A model generated the notes under the pieces. It made no database searches, was not told the origin of the DNA, and saw only the letters and a list, made by a program, of their open reading frames with translations. Shown here one piece after another: positions 1 through 13,305 of a stretch of DNA of 64,000 bases. The stretch is from Caprimulgus europaeus. Lineage: Eukaryota; Chordata; Aves; Caprimulgiformes; Caprimulgidae. The translations under genes and the position numbers were made by a program. Every line of letters begins with the position of its first letter. Position 1 is the stretch's first letter. The DNA is taken from positions 69,421,474 to 69,485,473 of the forward strand of contig OU015528.1 of NCBI GenBank assembly GCA_907165065.1, written 5' to 3'.

Positions 1-1339
1 CACACTTAAGAGTCTACATGTTCATCTGCATGAATGAGTGTCACATAGCAGGGCTTCCATGTACACAACTGTTGACAGTGGAGAAAACATGATCTTTTTT
101 TGACTACTACTAGTTCAAACAGAGGATGCTTGAAAGAACTTGTTCTACTAAAGAAAGAGATTCCTTCATCCCTGGAGGTGGATAAATTTGGTTGACTGGT
201 CTGCTAGGTATGTGCTTGTAAGCTATGTTTTATCATATGGTCTATCTAGGAACTATTTCTTGAAAATATGTGGCAGAAATCCATTGCCTCAGTGGACAGT
301 AGAAGCTCTCATCCTTGGATTTGTTTTTTCTGTCACTTAAATGAAGTCTGATCTCACTGAAAAAGTAGACAGATCCCTGCTTTTGGCCAAATGAGCTGCA
401 ATTAAAATAAATTAACAATTTTAATATATTGACTGAATCTCCACTGACTATGATGACTAGTCAGATGGATGAAATGACACTACATGTTAAGTTAGATAAA
501 CCAAATTCAGTCCTGCTTAGGCTAGTTGCTCAGTTTCTAGATAGTTAAAATGAGGGTAGATGAATCTCAGACCTAGTGAGCACAGCTTTACATTAGCTTA
601 CATGGAGGCTAATGATATAAGACCACCAATAGGTAAAAATCATAGGGATACAGACAATGAACATCAGAGGAGAACTGAGAACAAACTGTGAACTTGTACA
701 CCAGTATTTAATCAAAATTCTACATATTTAGCACAACAGAAACTAGAGACTACTTACTATAGCTTGTTCATTAGGATATGTAAGGAATGAAGTATGTATG
801 GTTTTGTATCATCAAAAATGTATAAACACTTGCTCTGAGCAAATCTATATAAACTATATTGAAGTCTGTGGATAATTATAAAAAAAGAAAGGAGAAAAGA
901 TGGTTTTAAAATAAGTCAACAATGTAGACTACAATAAAATTCAAGAAGATGACAACTTATTAAATGAACTCCCAGTGCATCTAGAGCACGGAACTATGCA
1001 GATATTTTTGTGAAACCTGTAGGATGTGGAAGACAAATTGGGTGAAATGATCTAATTTGTGATGCTTAGGACAGCAAGAGAGAAGAGCACAAAAAAATTA
1101 ACAATAATGGTCTTAAAAAACCAAGATTTTAATAAACTCACAGGATTAATTAATTTGATGTTATGACAAGCAATGGTAAGGGAAAAGGAGTTCAGGGGAA
1201 CTGGTAAAGATTAAATAAACAAGACTAAGAGTGCAAGCAAAAATTGTTTTAGTGAAAAAGAAAACTGGTACGTATAATCAGAGAACATTTTGATTAAGCT
1301 ATGACTTTTCAGTGGTCTGCTAATTTTATAGGATTGTAC

Positions 1340-2330
1340 AAAAGGTGAAAACTAGATTAAATTGTTAAGGATGAACACAGAAAAACAATATGGACATGTA
1401 ACAGCAAAGCAGAACACTCAGTCTAGAAAATGGGATACAGTCAGAGACATAAGAGGTGACCAGAAAACTTTCTGAAAGTGCATTAATAAGAAGACCAAAA
1501 GCAGACTCATTCCACTATGTGGCAAGGAAGGAAAGCTGATAATATATGATGCATAAAAAAACCCAAGGCAGTTAGTGCTCTTTTTGCTTCAGTCACTACT
1601 GCAAAAAGATTACCTATGATTAAGTTACGAACATAATTAATGTCAGCAATAGGGCTAAAGAACTTGGAATAGAGTGAGCACAAAACAGGTCAGGTACAAC
1701 CATTCTGGCAGAGTCTGATGAAACAAAACTTAGACTACTGAGGGAAGCAAAGAAGGAGACTCATGGCTAGTAATGGCTACATATTGAGACTTCATGAAGA
1801 ATAGAAACTTAGAAAAGACAGACACAGTCCTGGTTTCAGCAATGTATCTATGATCTAGGGCTTCAGATAATTTTATATTCTTAATTTTTGAGCACCTATG
1901 TTCCCTTTGAAATAATTTGCTCAGTTAGGCCATTACATCTTTTTGTAAAAAAGAAAGATTCACGGAACTGCAACTTCACTTCTTTCTATTTTTATCTCCT
2001 AGAAGGATGTTGGGACCAGCAATCGAATCACCTACATGTATGCTCTTCAAAGGTCATAAGTCATTGTCAAGATTTTTCAGGAAGAAATTGTGCCAAACTG
2101 ATCTTATTTCTTTTCATGACAGAGTAACAGGTGCTGATCCTTGTGGATAAACTGTAGATACAGTTTTCATGATCTTAAAAAAAAAGACTTTTGACACTGA
2201 CACATGTGGTCTTTTAGAATAATGTGGAAAAAAATAGGTCTGGTCTTGAACAGGGTGATGGTCTATAGCTCAACAGCCACATGCAACTCATGTTGCTAAA
2301 TCTTAACTCATACTTGAACTACATGGTATT
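1340..2330 (+). mobile_element. Ancient CR1-type LINE relic (ORF2 linker and reverse-transcriptase region)
   Basis: Heavily decayed sense-strand CR1 of the old type shared with turtles and crocodilians. Recognisable landmarks lie in the right order: a block containing tttgcttcagtcactact near 1585-1605, then cataattaatgtcagcaat near 1630, then gtcataagtcattgtcaaga near 2053 and gtgccaaactgatcttattt near 2090. The last of these is followed by tcatgacagagtaacaggt and, near 2185-2215, a segment matching the conserved part that encodes F-D-T-V-x-H. No open frame survives. The purine-rich sequence before 1340 may be more of the same copy, but I cannot align it. Confidence 0.65.
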
Positions 2331-2764
2331 ACAATCATTTCATGCCATTTGGAAATGCGAATCTGTCTGTAGGAAGAAATGAATTAGCAAGAGACACAAG
2401 CACAAGTCTTTCTTAGTCGCATCCCACAGCAGAACAGTACAATCCCAGGGGAGGTGAAGTCACATCCTCCTTATCTACCGCTTCTAAGTCCCCTCCTAGC
2501 TCCCACCTCACCTTGGCTTTCCACAATATGTAGCATCTGCCTTGTGTAAAATGCCACAATCAGCTGTAAAAATACAAGATGGGGAGCAAATGCCTAGGCA
2601 GAATTCCTAGTAAAAATACAATGGAGGCATGGGTATGTGTGAGGGATGTCTAACCATTATCCTTAGTCAGTAACAATACCATCACAAAAGAAAAACAAGC
2701 ATCATCATAGGCAGGAAGAATAAGCATATATGATTATGGGTCCTTCCACATTCAGCCACAGTAA

Positions 2765-3035
2765 GGTTTAATCAGGAGCACTGTGCTCAGTTTTGAGAAC
2801 TTCACGTCAAGGAAGATGGGAAACAGTTCAGATGACAGAAAAGAAATTTTAAAAAAAACCAAAAAATGGAAAAGTATGGAAGCATGAAGCGTGGAAAGAT
2901 TGAAACCCAAGAGTTTTTAGTCTTAAGGAGAAAAGACTGATGGGTAGTAAAAGTATTTTCAAATATGTAAAAGTTTTCTGCAAAGCAGATAGGATATATG
3001 GTCTCCACTTCCCCTGAGAACAGGACAATGTAATT
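2765..3035 (+). mobile_element. Ancient CR1-type LINE relic (3' part of ORF2)
   Basis: Sense-strand remnant downstream of and colinear with the previous relic: actgtgctcagttttgagaa matches the conserved block encoding C-V-Q-F-W. Further on, cttaaggagaaaagactga and tattttcaaatatgtaaaag match the S-L-E-K-R-R-L and F-x-Y-L-K blocks, and ccctgagaacaggacaatg matches the following D-R-T block. It is probably the same insertion as 1340-2330, separated by about 430 bp of unalignable sequence. Confidence 0.6.
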
Positions 3036-6000
3036 GCTGATAAATTCTTTGAGTTTTTTTTCTTATCTCTGCAAAGCAAAAGTAAGTTCTCATCTGTATC
3101 AAGCATCATTGACAGATCTATGAATTGTATTCCTGAGCCTACATGCACTCTTGACCACATTTCTACCATAGGAAGGATGCTGTACAGATTTAACTGAAGA
3201 CAACACATAAGGCCATGTGGTAGATACGACTGCAATAGAACAAATAAATTTGGAGCACAAGTGCATCACACACAACAGCTAATGATCAGTCAATTGGTCT
3301 GACAGAGCACAGATGTCGTGGCATTCTGTGTCTTGGGATTTTACTATGATATTTGCAATATGTCTTCTTTCCCAAGATCTTATTTTCAACAGGTCTGATG
3401 AGGTCAGATTCTTGATTTTCAATAACTATATTAACAAATCCCAGCCATCATGATGAAAGAAAAAAATGTGAAAATTGAGCCCTGAGGATTAGAAGAAATA
3501 TTGTGAGCTTGTCTAAGATAGAGATTGCTATCGAAATATAGTAGGGGAGAAAAAGGAACCTAATGCTTATTTAACAACTTTAAAATATAATTATTTTAAA
3601 GCCAATCCTATGAATTATTAATTCTTGGATCATTATCTTTTAATAGCTTACTTTGATAATGGAGAAGGCATCATGATGGCTAAAGCCCAAGCAATTAAGG
3701 TAGAATTGCCTAATGCCATTTAATAACATTAAGGACATCCTAGGCACACTTATCTGGAATATAGCCCTACAGTGTCATGTTACCTTTTGTTATATGTATC
3801 TATCATTCATATACTCCAGGTAAGGAAGATATTTACCTTCCTGGTTTTCTTTCTGCTAATATATATTCATATATAATTTTTGATTTGATAAAAAACAGGA
3901 GTTCTGGTTAAAACTAGTAGTGTCTTAGCTGTACAAATAAAGTTTGAAATATTACTGTGAGGACAAATATTTATCTTCAGCCAATATATGGCATAAAAAA
4001 GATCCGAAAATTGTACCATAATATGTGTTCGGAAGTATTTTTGTCACTAAAAAATAAATCAATTGACTTTACGTCAAGTGAAATAGTCTCCTAGAGCTAC
4101 TGTTTCGCTACAAAACACATTACATGGTCCAGTTTTCAAAAACCGTTTAGCACAGTATTTCAAGAGTGAGTGTCCTGGGAAGTGACAGAATAGGCACCAG
4201 TAAAACACCAGCGAGTTATTGCATATGTGGAATACAAAGAACTTTGAGAAGATAATGTGTATTTTAAAAATACCTACTTATCATTAAATACTGTAAGTTC
4301 ATCTCTGTAGTACTCCAACTCCAAATACCAGCAGTTGAAATACTACTGGTTGATATGACATATTATCTATACAGTTCTCAGACAATATGGTGACCATTTT
4401 GTTTAAAGTAACTGGTAGTTATGCTGTGATAGTTTCAGAATTTGAGCCTTCATCAATGCTGTTGCTTGCACTTTAAATTGTTTCTATTATTTACAGTGTA
4501 ACTCTTAAATTTGCCAACTAAACATGTAAGAAGACCTTGTCACTTTATTCCTTTATTTTAATGCTGCAGATTATTCATACAGTAAAGTTTAGAAATTTAT
4601 TTTTTTTCTTCCAAAAGAACCAATTCAGATGACCTAAGAAATATCATCAGAGAACAAATGAAAGGAAACATAATTAAATATTAATTTATGGAGTGGTTTT
4701 AGCAACTCTGAAGGAAAATATTGCAGATCTTTATAACCTTATATCCAAATGACTAATTTGTTAAATTCTACATAGGAAACAGCCCATCGGTTTTAAATAA
4801 CTATTGGATACAAGAGAAGTTTAACTCAGGTTTGCCTAAAATATCACTCTGCAGCCTTGGAGCTGCTCCCTTTCCCACAGAGCTGTAGCCATATTTGGGT
4901 TTTGGTGCTTTGCATAAAGACATTGTTCCCACTGACTACTAACAATAAGAACCAGGAGCTGACATGGGGGAAGGAAAACGGGAGACATGGAGACTGAGTG
5001 AGCATGGGGTATTCCGTAGGTCATAGGTAGTGACCTAGCTGTGATATATTGAGTTTAGAGAACACATCTACAACAGAAATATCAATGGACACCAACTTTT
5101 TTATTTTTCAAAATCTCATGGCTCTTGGATGCCTCTGGCTGTCTTTGCTGTGTAATAATAAAAGAATAAGCTCAACCTGTTGCCTGGGACTACCGCACTT
5201 TATGTGGTGATTGACGGCATTGGGACTCTAGCTTTTTGCTTCATTATCAACCTAAGGCATCGAAGGATCATTTTGAAACCCTGTGTCATATCTTATCCCT
5301 CAATTAATTTGAGCCTGCCAGAACTTTCATTCTCTTGGTGCAACTTATCATTGCTCAAGTAATGTCAGAATAATGCACATAAATAAGCATTCTTTCAATG
5401 TTAGAGTGGTTCTTCTGGAGTTTGGATGATAAACACTTAAACAGTCAGAAGTGTTAAGCAAATGTGACATGACCAAAACAGTGTCAAATCATGAAGCTGG
5501 TGGTGAAAGAGACTGGCTTAGTTCTCTGCAGACAGGAACAGCAACAGCAAAGAAAACTGAATATCTGACAAGCAAGTTGCAATTTGACCAAGAGTCTTTT
5601 TATCTCTCTGTCACAGCATCAGTTTGGCAGAAATTATTCACTTCAATGCAGTGTCCATCAGGAAAGGTTTTCTCAGGTGCCAGATGTCTTACCCAAACCA
5701 GGGAATGGCAGAGACCCAACCCAGAGCAGCCAGAAGTAATGTGGGCAACTGCATTAGGTGTGAAAAACCCAACACTAACTCTAGACTTGGCCATATTAAC
5801 AGCTAATCTATAAATTGTCTCTCTCATATGCTGCTTGGCAAACAGTAGGATTCTTCATTTAAATTTAGTGATCTAGGCTCCTGTGTATCTGTAGGATGAA
5901 TTAAGCATTCTAGATTGCTGAGGTGATAACCTAAAATTTACTAAGGTTAAAGGAGATAAATCCCAGCTCCCAATTAATACTATAGTGTCCTGAGAGAACG

Positions 6001-8797
6001 TGATCCAAAATGAAGGACTGAGAGTAGTCCCTTCTAAAATGGCCAAAGGCCTCATCCTAAAGAAGTGAGAAGGCTTCTTGTTGGGTTCTGGGCTGACGAC
6101 AGGTGACAAAAACCAGAAAGAATAAACACACGCTGGGTAGCACAAATTAACAAGGAGACAATTATGAAGCACAGTTGAAGATCTCCAGTCTGAGGGAAAT
6201 CTGATGGCCTATGAAGTGAAGTATGTGGAAGTGAATTAATGAAAAATTGATTCCTACTAATAGAGCTCAACACATGCACAGATTATCTCAACAGACACTG
6301 AAAAGTGGTCTGAAAAATCAGACAAAAAGCACAAAAATCTCCGCAACAACAAATGTTGCTTACTGTTCCAGTAAAGACAGGATTATTTTCTTCAGATTAA
6401 TCTTAGTGCCTTGCCAGCACTCTGATACCTTTGGTAGTTAATAAGTCATTAAGTTGCTGAGCATTTATAAAAAATGCATAAATGTTTTGGGTGGCCCAAG
6501 AGTCCTATATTTAATAAAAGACTCTCATTAGAAGTGAAGTATTTAAAATAGAATACACTTCCTAAAAGAACTGGAAATAACAAATATCCTGCCTTGGTTG
6601 CTTCTTTATAAAAACTAGATTGCTCCCTCTACCAAGAGGGGTTTTTTAAAAAAAAAAGAAAAAAATTAACATATTCAGTTTTTCCTGATTGCTCAAAGCC
6701 ACAAATGACAAATGCACATACATTTCAGAGGTAGCTAAGGCTCTGTCAGCTAACAGAGAAAATGACTGCAGCAACAGGGTCCGTGGGAGCTACACTACCC
6801 AACAAAGGCAACGCAGCATGTATGTACAGAGCTGCTTTCCTACAATCCTCAAAGTCCTCAATCAGTGTAACTGAATAACAAAACCCTGCTTATGAAACCA
6901 TGAGAGCTGACACAGGCACTGCTTGTTCTATTGGCCACACCTACAGGAATTACTTTGTGGGGGGCAAGGAGGGGGAGGAGGGGGGCTGTCTTGCACCGAT
7001 GCTGATGTATTTAATTTTTTTAACACAGCATATGCCAGTGACTGTTTCTTGGGCACTGCCCAATCATTGTCCACATAGGATTTGCCTGGGAGAAACAAAT
7101 TATAGGTGTGTAAAGCAAAGAGAAAAGCAGGTAAACACTGCCTCTTGATCCAGTTTAAGCTGAAACATACTGCCCTGGAAATTGCTCCTCAGCAATGGTC
7201 CGTTATGTGGCACATTTGGAATAACTGCAAAGAGTGATCTCTCTAATGATTTCTACAACACACACCAGAGACTATATCCCGCCTTCGCCTCTTTCACTGT
7301 GGAAGTATCCTGGCAACAGAGGCAGTGCTGGTGTTTTATGTAAGGATTTCTGAGCTTCATCCTTTTCTGATTAGCTGTGTGGGAAAGGCACTAAGCATCA
7401 GGACACTGCTGAGAGATGTAAAGTTCTGTGGAAGGGATGAGCCAGGCTCATACAGCATGTGATGGCAATGGCCAGCCAGACCTCTGGGTAAGCTGAGAGG
7501 CGAGAACGAGATCCACTCTCACCGCATATTCCCTGCCATTCTCCTTGTACATGGGGATGGATTCTGCACAGGGATTTGTCCTTATGTGCAATGTTAGGCA
7601 AGAGCTACAGAAAAGCACGTGGCAAATACATCCTTGATGGGAAGATATTCATTTTGATATATTTGCTAATAGAGTAGGAGAAAAAAAAAAAGAATATATA
7701 TAGAATCTGCAGTACAAAAATCCTTTTTACAGTGTTTAGAAGATTAGGTAATGGATTTTTTGTTTCACATTAACCTATATATTTAGAGAACTTACAATAT
7801 TCCATTTTATCTTCTCATCCATGTGATTGTCACTATAGCCTTCTTTTTCAATAATGTGTTTTTGAATTTCTAAGCTCACCAAAAAGGATTCACAGGGATA
7901 TTTCTCAAAGAGATATAAAAGTCTTTAATTTCCTACTTGAACAACAACAACAAAAATAATCTTAAATGATATTTCAGAATAAAAATTGTTAAGTACTGTA
8001 CAATGGTGACTTCCTAAAATGTTGAAGGGGACGCTGATTACCTGCTTGGGAAAAGCTGGTGTGTTCTCACACAGGATAGCAATTAGTATCTTGAGCCCAT
8101 TTTTTTCTGAAGAACTATGACCAAGGGGTAAAACAACAGCTGCCTTTTAGGACTAGACAGCTGAAGCCTTTAACAGTTTTATGCAGGCTCTGGGACATTG
8201 CAGAAAAGGGTCCTTCCTGATAGTATCACCAGCTAAGTTTCATTGGCAGTGCCACAAATTAGTTAATAAGATGACAACTTTACTCCTCCACAATACTGGG
8301 AAAATTTCATAACAATTTACAAAATTTCACTTTATAATATAGTGAACTCTTCTGTGAGTATCACTATCTGAGAATAAAGAGAATTGAAACACAGAGACTG
8401 GATTCATTTGACCGAATTACAGCTCTCTAGACTCCCTCTATAGTCAATGCAGAGAAATAGGCACTTGTGTTTGATTTCCTCACCTAGAAATCTCAAACAG
8501 ATCACATGAACTGTATTCAGGAAGTAGGAATTTTTCCCTTTGGTTTATAAAGAGGGTTCAAAGGGACTAGTTCAGAGACAGTTATCTTTAAAATAGCTGA
8601 GGTAAGTGAGATGACTCCTGAAAAAGGAGGTTAAATAATTTGTTTTAAACTTCAGAGAAATTCTATTATTCAGAATTCCTAGCTTTCAGTCTTGCAAGAA
8701 CATCCTTATCTGAACAGGCAGATCCTCACTGTGCAAGGAAGTAACTGAGGACTCTGAATAACACAAATGCATTGGACAATAAGAAGGAAGAACAGAC
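3036..8797. other. Unique AT-rich intron, no gene seen
   Basis: No recognisable repeat or coding block. Short frames such as those at 5451-5813 and 6900-7148 have no family resemblance and no splice context. Poly-A/T tracts occur near 6640-6665 and 7680. Confidence 0.6.
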
Positions 8798-9013
8798 CTG
8801 GTGTTACTGTCTCATCATTTCCATTGACCACAGGTTTTTCTTCCTCTTCATCCTCTGGTGGTTCAATCCCTGTCTTCTCCATATTGCTCACAGACTTATT
8901 CCTTTTACGTTTGCCTTCAGCCCCGGGAGTGGCACCTGGGAGGATCTGATCTGTTACATTCAACAGCAATGGAGCTGGTTCTGCTGGAGGCTTTGGAGTG
9001 CCGTAATAGTTGT
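8798..9013 (-). CDS. MAGI2: MAGI2 internal exon: linker between the guanylate-kinase-like domain and the WW domains
   Basis: MAGI2 is a scaffold protein at synapses and cell junctions (PDZ, inactive guanylate-kinase-like, two WW and further PDZ domains) that binds partners such as PTEN and receptors. Read on the minus strand, this 216-bp exon begins after a polypyrimidine-AG acceptor (AG at 9015-9014). It starts with two bases of a split codon, holds 71 whole codons and ends with one base before a GT donor at 8797-8796. The peptide opens DNYYGTPKPPAEPAP, continues LLLNVTDQILPGATP, then a basic patch (GKRKRNKSVSNMEK) and an acidic run (EPPEDEEEEKPVVNG). These agree with vertebrate MAGI2 as I remember it and not with MAGI1, whose linker is different. 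Roughly residues 180-251 of the human numbering. The donor (AG followed by gtctgt) is weaker than consensus; read-through would add about 28 unrelated residues before a stop. Confidence 0.96.
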
Positions 9014-11637
9014 CTGGAAAGAAAAGAAAAGGAATAACATATATATTTGCAGAAATACAAATGCTGCTTCCTCTTATTTTGTCTTAGATTAATGGAATTA
9101 TGTAAGGTAGAATCTGGTTCACCAGCTAATATAAAGATTAGTTCAAAATATTTTCTATAAAGTTAAATATTCACCTTTCATGAAATGGTAATTAATTTTC
9201 TTGGTGGTAGCACTAGTGGTCAAATCATGCTTACAAGTACAAGTATATACCATAATTAACACTTCCTGAAACTTTAACAGGATAAGTTAATATTCCTTTC
9301 ATCCAAATACCTGAAAAATGGGCAGCATACCAGAGCTGTTTTCTTATTTCAAACCGTTAGTTAGGACAAATTAGTTTTGTAACATTTATGCCACAATACA
9401 AGAGTTTCTGAAGATCAAAAGGATCATAAAACTATTGGCTAATCATTATGTTATGTCATTTTCACCCCCTCAAATTCTCTTACCTGCTTAGAAAGTAAAT
9501 AATCGTTCAGTGGTTCAGATTTGCAGTTTTCACTAATGCTTTGTACTATCTCATTTTTCATATTTGTAAAATTTTTGCTATTCATGAGCTCCAGATTTGT
9601 AATAGTTAATGCTAATATATTTTCAAAGAAAGTTTAAACCTTATGCTTTAGGGCTTAAAATTATCTCAAAGTACTAAGGAATTCTGAGAAGACTTAAGGT
9701 GGCTGACAGATTACCCTCTATTTGTCTTTCACAAAATTTGTGGCAACTTCCTCTGAATCATCTACTTTCTGTCAGAAGGACTATTAGATCAGGTGGACCA
9801 TAGCCTGATCTTATCTATCAATATCTATATGTTCATATTTCTAGCACATCTGCTCTCAAAACCGATTTCTTGCTGATACTTCAAATTTGTCTTAAATAAT
9901 GTTTAAAAAAACTCCAACATTAAAATAATTAAAGAATATGTTTTTAAAAAGCAAATCCTCTCTAGAAGCAAAAATAAGGGCTAATGTAAGATATAAAGAT
10001 AAAAGCATGCTATTCATGCAGCGCTAGCCTTTTTTCATCTGCAAGCTGCATTGAAGGCCAGTCAATATGATGCCTTACAAGTAGATTTTCAGCAGCTAGT
10101 ATGGGAAACTAAAAATACTGTCCAGCTCTAATCAACTTTTCCAAAGAAAAAAGCATCTATGTAAGTGTATGAAGTTGCTGAAGATATTTGTAGACCATAT
10201 GATTTTTTTTTAATTCTTATCCCACAATTTAGACCTTCTGTGTGATCAAATAATACCGGCAACTGGCAACAATTATTTTAACCACATATGAGTGTGACAC
10301 AGATAAAGAAATATGTTATTCCTGCACAGGAAACCATCATAAGATGCATTTTGCAGGCAGAGTAAAAATTATTTCTGGTACTATATTCTTGTGTGTTTCC
10401 AATGAATTACAATGTTCAGCTACACAATCAACCTCAATACAGGTAAGTAACTGAGCAGTCTTGCAACTACTGAATACTCTGATTTTTTTGCAGTGGTTTA
10501 GCAAAGCAACATTCATAACAGATGTTTCTGTAATTGTAATGCACTAGAAAAATGCACTGTGTTAAACGGCCCTCGCAGTCACTCTGAGCTTAGGGATGGC
10601 ACCATGACAAACTGAAATGCTGAAGATTTTCTTCTGATTTTATGAGATGGCAGCAGGCTTAATACAGAGCCCCACAGGGTCCCAGTAGGGCAATAAATTG
10701 TGCCTTTGGATGGCTGTCTGTGACCTGGCCTCCCACAATCTGCAGGAGGTCCCTCTGGCTCCCAGGGTTAAAGCAGGGGAGCAGGATTTGGGGTCTAAGG
10801 GAGAAATGGAAATCTACATTGATCCACTGGAAAAACTGTACCTGCAAAATATGTAAAAATCAGATTTGGTCACAGTCAAACTTCTAAGCTCTGACAGTGC
10901 AGGGTATTTTTAAGAGTGCTTGAAAACCAACAGTCTTGAAGGCAGTGCTCAATTGGAAGTCTACTTTTGTATTTCCTTAAGGGCATGTTACCTTTATCAG
11001 TGAGACTGCATGTCTGAAATACAACATATTTTGAAAAAAGGCTTCCTCAATTTAAAAAATTCCTCCCTGACCTAAGCCATTTTGCCAGTCTGAACGTTAA
11101 CCAGTGCCACAGATGCCATAAGCTTCATAAAACTTATGAAGTATGCACTGACTTCCACTGATTTAATAAATACCAGCTCACAAATCCCTGGGTTATAGGA
11201 CCAGTGTGATACAAGCTGTGAAACTAAAAGTGCAGTACCTTGGCTTTTTTTCCTTTTTTCCTTTCTTTGCCATTGTTGTACAAAATTGAGTGCAGTAGTA
11301 ATTAGCAGTAATATTTATATCCTGAATAGAAGAGACAATGTTTTAAATGAAGGACATGCTCATACTATTTTTGGATATTAAACACTTTTTCACTTCAACT
11401 GACTGTATGCATTAGTGGGAGACTAAGACAAAAGTCATAATAAAAAATGTCTATTCATATTACATCTATAAAAATATAAGAAACAGAAATGCACATTTAG
11501 GATTAGGAACCAAAGAGGATTTCACTCTTCCAGTTTCAAACTAAAAATGTAGTATAACTTCCAACTTCTATCCTCTAACATAGTATGTTTTATAATCCAG
11601 TAACCATTGATATAAAAGTGAGTTTTGATTATTAGTT

Positions 11638-11638
<1 letters not shown>
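9014..11638. other. Unique AT-rich intron, no gene seen
   Basis: Holds the branch point and acceptor region for the 8798-9013 exon at its left edge. Beyond that, I recognise no repeat or coding sequence. Confidence 0.6.

Positions 11639-11673
<35 letters not shown>
11639..11673. repeat. (CT)n microsatellite
   Basis: About 17 uninterrupted CT dinucleotides, ending 17 bp before a CR1 insertion begins. Confidence 0.97.
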
Positions 11674-11676
<3 letters not shown>

Positions 11677-11689
11677 CAAATACATTGGT

Positions 11690-12268
11690 GGCCAGCAGGT
11701 CGAGGGAGGTGATTCTCCCTCTCTACTCTGCTCTCGTAAGGCCCCACCTGGAGTGCTGTGTCCAGTTCTGGAGCCCCCAACACGAGACAGGCATCGACCA
11801 GTTAGAACAAGTCCAGAGGAGGCCACGAGGATGATCCGAGGGCTGGAGCACCTCTCCTAGGAGGGCAGGCTGAAAGAGTTGGGGCTGTTCAGCCTGGAGA
11901 AGAGATGGCTCTGGGAAGATTTTATAGCGGCCTTCCAGTACCTGAAGGGACCTCCAAGAAAGCTGGGGAGGGACTTTTCATAAGGGCAGTTAATGACAGG
12001 ACAAGAGGAAATGGCTTTAAACTGGAAGAGGGTAGGTTTAGATTGGATATTAGAAATAAATTCTTCACTGTGAGGGTGGCGAGACACTGGAACAGATTGC
12101 CCAGGGAAGTTGTGGATGCCCCCTCCCTGGAAGTATTCAAGGCCAGGCTGGATGAAGCTTTGAGCAACCTGGTCTAGTGGAAGGTGTCCCTGTTCATGGC
12201 AGAGGGGTTAGAGCTAGATGATCTTTAAGGTCCCTTCCAACCCAAACCACTCTATGATTCTATGATAT
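11690..12268 (+). mobile_element. CR1 LINE, 5'-truncated 3' end
   Basis: Sense copy beginning in the last part of ORF2 ([20 protein letters not shown], then VQFWSPQH) and running through the [20 protein letters not shown] block to the 3' untranslated end. It finishes with cccttccaacccaaaccact and the tail octamer repeat ctatgattctatga. The frame is interrupted by at least one shift between 11830 and 11905. Fairly young in appearance. Confidence 0.95.
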
Positions 12269-12964
12269 GCATAAGTAGTGCAAAAAAATCCAACCAACCA
12301 AACAAAACTGGTCTACAGCTAGTGACATAATCAGTGATGAAAAGAATCTGTACAGTTCCAAAGGAAAAAATATATAGGATGAAAACCCCATCCATTTCAA
12401 TGATGGAGCAATGTTCTATTCAAGAAAAAATTAAAATAAATGTAAACTGTATCTTCTATCAAATAGAGTTTCTCAGTGTCTTGAAATTCTTTGCCTAAGA
12501 TTTAGAAATTAGCATAAGAGCTAATAATAATAAAGCCTCAGCAATTGTTGTATCTAGGCATAATGCAGAGACTAAATGCTTAAACATCATAACTTTTGTT
12601 GCAATGATATTTGGAAAATCTCTGATAAAACCAGCTCTTTTTCATCTTGCCTGAGCAAAGGATGGGGCTGGTTCAACATGTCATTGTTGAAACATTAATC
12701 ATAAGGTACTGAAGTTGAGATTTCTGTAAGTACAAAACCCACACCAAATAAATAATTGTGTTTAATTAAAAAAAATAAAAAAAGAAAGCTTACTAAAAGA
12801 AAACATAAATCTCAAGCTCATTGGCAGTGAAAAAACTGCAGTTAGGAGCTTTAAAAAAAGGAATGGAGCACAAAACAGAAAACACCTTTATAGCACCATA
12901 CAAAACCACACAGTACCCTCCCTTCTGTATACTGCCTGCTGTTCTGGTACTTGCCTCTCAAAAA
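12269..12964. other. Unique AT-rich intron, no gene seen
   Basis: No recognisable element. A short A-rich tract lies at 12768-12786. Confidence 0.55.
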
Positions 12965-13305
12965 TTACATGGGGGATCTAAAGAAGGGCAATTAAAGCTT
13001 GGAACTGCTTAAATTCATTTTGAGTTTTCAGCTTGGAAAGGGGACAGCTGAAGGGGGATATGGCAGATATGTATAAAATCAGGAGAACCCTGGGAAAGTG
13101 CCTAGAAAATAAATGAATGGATGCTTGGCTTCTCACTACATCAGAACAAGAGGATGCCCGATGAAATTATCAGGTTTAAAACAAGCAAAACAAGTGGGGT
13201 TTTTTTTCACACAGCATAGGAGAATAGTGGCATCCACTGTTGGATATTGCCAGTATCATAAATAGAGTCAAAAAGCAATTAAACAAAGTCATAGAAGAAA
13301 AAAAA
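12965..13305 (+). mobile_element. Ancient CR1/L3-type LINE 3' fragment
   Basis: Decayed sense copy with tttcagcttggaaaggggac and agctgaagggggatatggca (13027-13065), tataaaatcaggagaaccc, agaacaagaggatgcccgat and tcaggtttaaaacaagcaaa. These are the successive blocks of the old CR1/L3 3' region found in turtles and birds. Much more diverged than the neighbouring CR1 at 11690. Confidence 0.75.

Larger units (their letters stand above)
1..8797 (-). other. MAGI2: MAGI2 intron, partial (downstream of the 8798-9013 exon)
   Basis: This is the 5' part of the following intron, starting at the GT donor 8797-8796 and running off the left edge. The next exon, expected to begin with the rest of a split Glu codon, is not in the window. 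Between 1340 and 3035 it contains ancient CR1 relics. Confidence 0.85.

Noticed and set aside
5451-5827. Mutually overlapping frames of 60-120 codons on both strands
   Set aside because: No domain, no splice sites, no repeat family; treated as chance frames.
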